From Moraxellaceae bacterium REDSEA-S32_B1 (GTDB lineage: Bacteria > Pseudomonadota > Gammaproteobacteria > Pseudomonadales > Moraxellaceae): a DNA stretch of 47,063 nucleotides. A program made the position numbers and the translations under genes. The notes beneath the pieces are model-generated. The model saw only the letters and a list, made by a program, of their open reading frames with translations, did not search any database and was not told the origin of the DNA. Positions 45,219 through 47,063 of this stretch are shown piece after piece (position 1 is the first letter of the stretch; each line of letters starts with the position of its first letter). The stretch spans positions 1 to 47,063 of the forward strand of contig LUOR01000024.1 of the NCBI GenBank assembly GCA_001626925.1, given 5' to 3'.

Positions 45219-46031
45219 ATGAAAAATATTATGTCTAACACGCCAAAATTCCCACAATGGACAAAATGGCTACCCATTGCCATCCCTGTTTTTATCGTAC
45301 TTTTCTCTGCGATCTATACCGTTCAAGCAGGCTCTCGAAAAGTCGTCATGCGCTTTGGTGAGGCCATTGGAGTTAGCGGCGAAGGTGTACATCTCAAGAT
45401 TCCATTTATTGACTCGACACGTACTGTCGATATCAAAACACAAAAAGTTGCTACACCAACGACTGCGGCGAGTGCTGACTTACAAAATGTACAAACCGAA
45501 GTGTCGCTGAACTACCGCTTAGATAAAGATAAATTGATTCCGATTATTCGAAATACTGGGCTTGATGTCGATGAAAAGATTATCGCACCTCGTATCCATG
45601 AAACGGTGAAAAGCGTCACTGCAAAATTTACAGCGGAAAAACTACTGACAGAACGCCCTATCGTAAAAGCCAATATTGATCGAAGCATGCGTGAATCCTT
45701 GAGTAAATATCACATCATCGTCGAAGATGTACAGCTGACTGATTTTCGTTTTTCTCGGGAGTTTGATGCTGCAATTGAAGCCAAGCAAACCGAAGTACAG
45801 CGCACACTGAAAGCAAAAAACATTCTTGAACGTACCAAGATTGAAGCCGAACAACGTATTACTCAAGCCGAAGGTGAGGCTGAGGCGATTCGTATTCAAG
45901 CCGAAGCGATCCGTGCGCAAGGTGGTCGTGAGTATGTCAATCTTAAAGCCATTGAAAAATGGGATGGACGCTTGCCGACCTATGCAGGTGGTGATGCTGT
46001 ACCGATGATTAATATTGAGAATATTAAATAA
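45219..46031 (+). CDS. SPFH/prohibitin-family membrane protein
   Basis: A 270-residue protein with a membrane anchor (about residues 20-35), then a Band-7/SPFH domain (GSRKVVMRFGEAIG to about residue 190, including GEGVHLKIPFIDSTRTVDIKTQ) and a long coiled coil (EAKQTEVQRTLKAKNILERT through the RIQAEAIRAQ repeats), ending in a conserved VPMINIENI tail. This fits bacterial prohibitin homologues, which form membrane rings linked to protein quality control. An HflC or HflK label is possible but no partner gene is adjacent. The second ATG, four codons on, is an alternative start. It is the last core-like gene before the right-hand accessory segment. Confidence 0.85.
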   Translation: MKNIMSNTPKFPQWTKWLPIAIPVFIVLFSAIYTVQAGSRKVVMRFGEAIGVSGEGVHLKIPFIDSTRTVDIKTQKVATPTTAASADLQNVQTEVSLNYRLDKDKLIPIIRNTGLDVDEKIIAPRIHETVKSVTAKFTAEKLLTERPIVKANIDRSMRESLSKYHIIVEDVQLTDFRFSREFDAAIEAKQTEVQRTLKAKNILERTKIEAEQRITQAEGEAEAIRIQAEAIRAQGGREYVNLKAIEKWDGRLPTYAGGDAVPMINIENIK

Positions 46032-46165
46032 GTTCTTTTTGAAACGTGATACATAAAAATCAATGCTTGAAACTGGTACGCCCAGCGGGACTAGGATGCA
46101 TTGTTAATGCTCTGATATATTAGGATTTAATTTAAACAATTAGCAATATATCCTTAACCGTATCC

Positions 46166-46762
46166 TTATGCCTTAAATGATTTTGCCACCCTATAAACTG
46201 TTGCAATTCCGACACTTACAGTCTTTGCGATTTCTTCCTTACTTAGATTTCCATCATTCAATAGTTGCTTGATGCGTTGATGTTTAACTGTATTAGCTTT
46301 CTTTCCTGTAGGTACATATCCTGAACGTGCTAAACCCTGTTTGATACGCTCCTTGCGTTTATCATTGTCCAGTTTCGCCATTGTCGCCAATAAGTCGATT
46401 AACATTGCATTAATTACATTTAGTATTTCACCAGTCATACCCTCATTGGTGGCGTGGGTAGTTGGTAAGTCCGCCACAATCAAACGCAATCCTTTGGCTC
46501 TGATTTTATCTTTTAGTGTGGCAAAGTCATCTTGAGATAGTCGGCTCAATCTGTCTACGCTTTCCACTAATAGAATGTCACCCTTATGTGCATCATCAAG
46601 CAATCTATTGAGTTCAGGGCGTTCTAGCTTCGTACCTGAATAGTTTTCTATATAGGTCCTATGTCCATTGCCGTAGCTTTGGCTGAATGTGATCAAATCA
46701 TCTAGCGCACGTTCTGCATTTTGATCTTTGGTACTTGCTCTTACATAAATGTGAATGGTCAT
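46166..46762 (-). CDS. serine recombinase (resolvase/invertase family)
   Basis: A 198-residue small serine recombinase. The catalytic Ser10 is in IYVRASTKDQ with Arg8 two residues before, and LLVESVDRLSRLSQDDF is the family motif with the active-site Asp-Arg-x-Ser-Arg. The C-terminal 45 residues form a Hin-type DNA-binding helix-turn-helix (KEEIAKTVSVGIATVYRVA). Members resolve cointegrates or invert DNA, and are common on Acinetobacter plasmids and islands. A cluster of short repeated motifs lies directly upstream (46762-46898), the usual place for its res site. No transposase gene is in the window. Confidence 0.9.
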   Translation of the reverse strand: MTIHIYVRASTKDQNAERALDDLITFSQSYGNGHRTYIENYSGTKLERPELNRLLDDAHKGDILLVESVDRLSRLSQDDFATLKDKIRAKGLRLIVADLPTTHATNEGMTGEILNVINAMLIDLLATMAKLDNDKRKERIKQGLARSGYVPTGKKANTVKHQRIKQLLNDGNLSKEEIAKTVSVGIATVYRVAKSFKA

Positions 46763-46898
46763 ATCATTAGCTCATTATCATTTAGCTATTAATTAATAGG
46801 TATTATGATAATGCTATCATTTAATAAAGTAAATAAGTCTAATGATAGAATGATGGATTAATTTATCAGTTTATCTTTTAGGTATAGTCTAATGATAG
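46762..46898. repeat. cluster of TATCATT/AATGATA motifs, possible res site
   Basis: Five copies in 137 bases: TATCATT at 46762, 46776 and 46815, and AATGATA at 46841 and 46891; the last two sit in a 13-bp direct repeat (AGTCTAATGATAG) 50 bp apart. A looser relative is TATGATA at 46804. Copies occur in both orientations, as in resolvase subsites. Confidence 0.5.
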
Positions 46899-47063
46899 GT
46901 TTGTACACATCGCTTTCAATCTGTGCGCTGTGATCTTGCCAATGCACCTTATCAAAATCGCTTTCGTGATTTCGCTGTTTATCCCCTGTGGCAAGGGAGT
47001 TACCTTTCCAAAATTTTTTAGCCTGTTTAAGCTGTGCTGACCACCTGACCACCTGACCACCTG
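46858..47063 (-). CDS. partial unknown ORF running off the right edge
   Basis: The minus-strand frame is open from the window edge to a TAA at 46858-46860, about 68 codons, and enters through the 8-bp tandem repeat (reading GQVVRWS). The downstream part is a charged, plausible C-terminus (KVHWQDHSAQIESDV then PIIRLYLKDKLIN). A second minus-strand frame is open to 46878, so coding is not certain. No family recognised. Confidence 0.35.
   Translation of the reverse strand, partial: GGQVVRWSAQLKQAKKFWKGNSLATGDKQRNHESDFDKVHWQDHSAQIESDVYKPIIRLYLKDKLIN
47040..47063. repeat. three-copy 8-bp tandem repeat at window edge
   Basis: The unit ACCACCTG is present three times in a row and stops only because the window ends. 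The three copies total 24 bases, so they keep reading frame. Confidence 0.85.

Noticed and set aside
46763..47063. XerC/XerD dif-like site near the recombinase
   Set aside because: Looked for pdif-type core sequences common on Acinetobacter plasmids; none matched.

Overview
The window looks like chromosomal DNA from an Acinetobacter-type gammaproteobacterium. The gene content (pilG-pilH-pilI-pilJ-chpA, pdxA-ksgA-apaH, dapE, aspS, DUF1853, YbaN/DUF454, paired DUF2750 proteins, entericidin-like lipoprotein) and the AT-rich base composition fit that genus. No 16S rRNA is present, so the genus call is an inference from protein resemblance and gene order. A core chromosomal stretch (about 2.2-46.0 kb) is flanked by accessory-looking DNA at both ends.

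Left end (1-2160): the tail of a sulfotransferase-like protein overlaps a class IV aminotransferase by four bases and faces an acetyltransferase. This block is visibly more AT-rich than what follows. From 2.2 to 8.7 kb there is a membrane-anchored hypothetical, a YccS-type FUSC transporter, a YcxB-like membrane protein and a large PepSY/flavodoxin/ferredoxin-reductase fusion. At 8.8-13.5 kb come two adjacent DUF2750 paralogues, a five-gene Val/Asp tRNA operon with a near-perfect sigma-70 promoter, a DUF454 protein, a diguanylate cyclase, a DUF1853 protein and a 47-residue entericidin-like lipoprotein. dapE follows.

From 14.8 to 24.0 kb the minus strand carries the twitching-motility chemosensory operon: pilG, pilH, pilI, pilJ, a 1704-residue chpA and a small CheW/ChpC-like gene. 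ChpA has five histidine phosphotransfer motifs, two of which come from a clear internal duplication. No methyltransferase or methylesterase gene is next to it. Then come apaH, ksgA and pdxA, a divergent PLP-dependent desulfhydrase/deaminase and a DUF442-type rhodanese-like protein.

From 28.8 to 36.1 kb a single gene encodes a giant (about 2436-residue) surface lipoprotein. It is built almost entirely of Ig-like modules, including five tandem pairs of alternating A and B modules. A dihydrolipoamide-dehydrogenase-like flavoprotein and a lytic transglycosylase lipoprotein follow. Next is a 139-bp element with 13-bp inverted ends and a 5-bp target duplication (a MITE by structure), just upstream of a secreted subclass B1 metallo-beta-lactamase with all six zinc ligands. 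After ogt there is a ZnuD-like zinc TonB receptor interrupted by one in-frame amber codon, with a recognisable Zur box upstream. aspS, a lipoprotein and an SPFH/prohibitin protein complete the core.

The right end (46.07-47.06 kb) carries a serine recombinase preceded by a cluster of repeated TATCATT-type motifs (possible res site), a tRNA-3'-end-like sequence, and a three-copy 8-bp tandem repeat that runs to the window edge. No CRISPR array, rRNA, replication origin or complete insertion sequence was seen.
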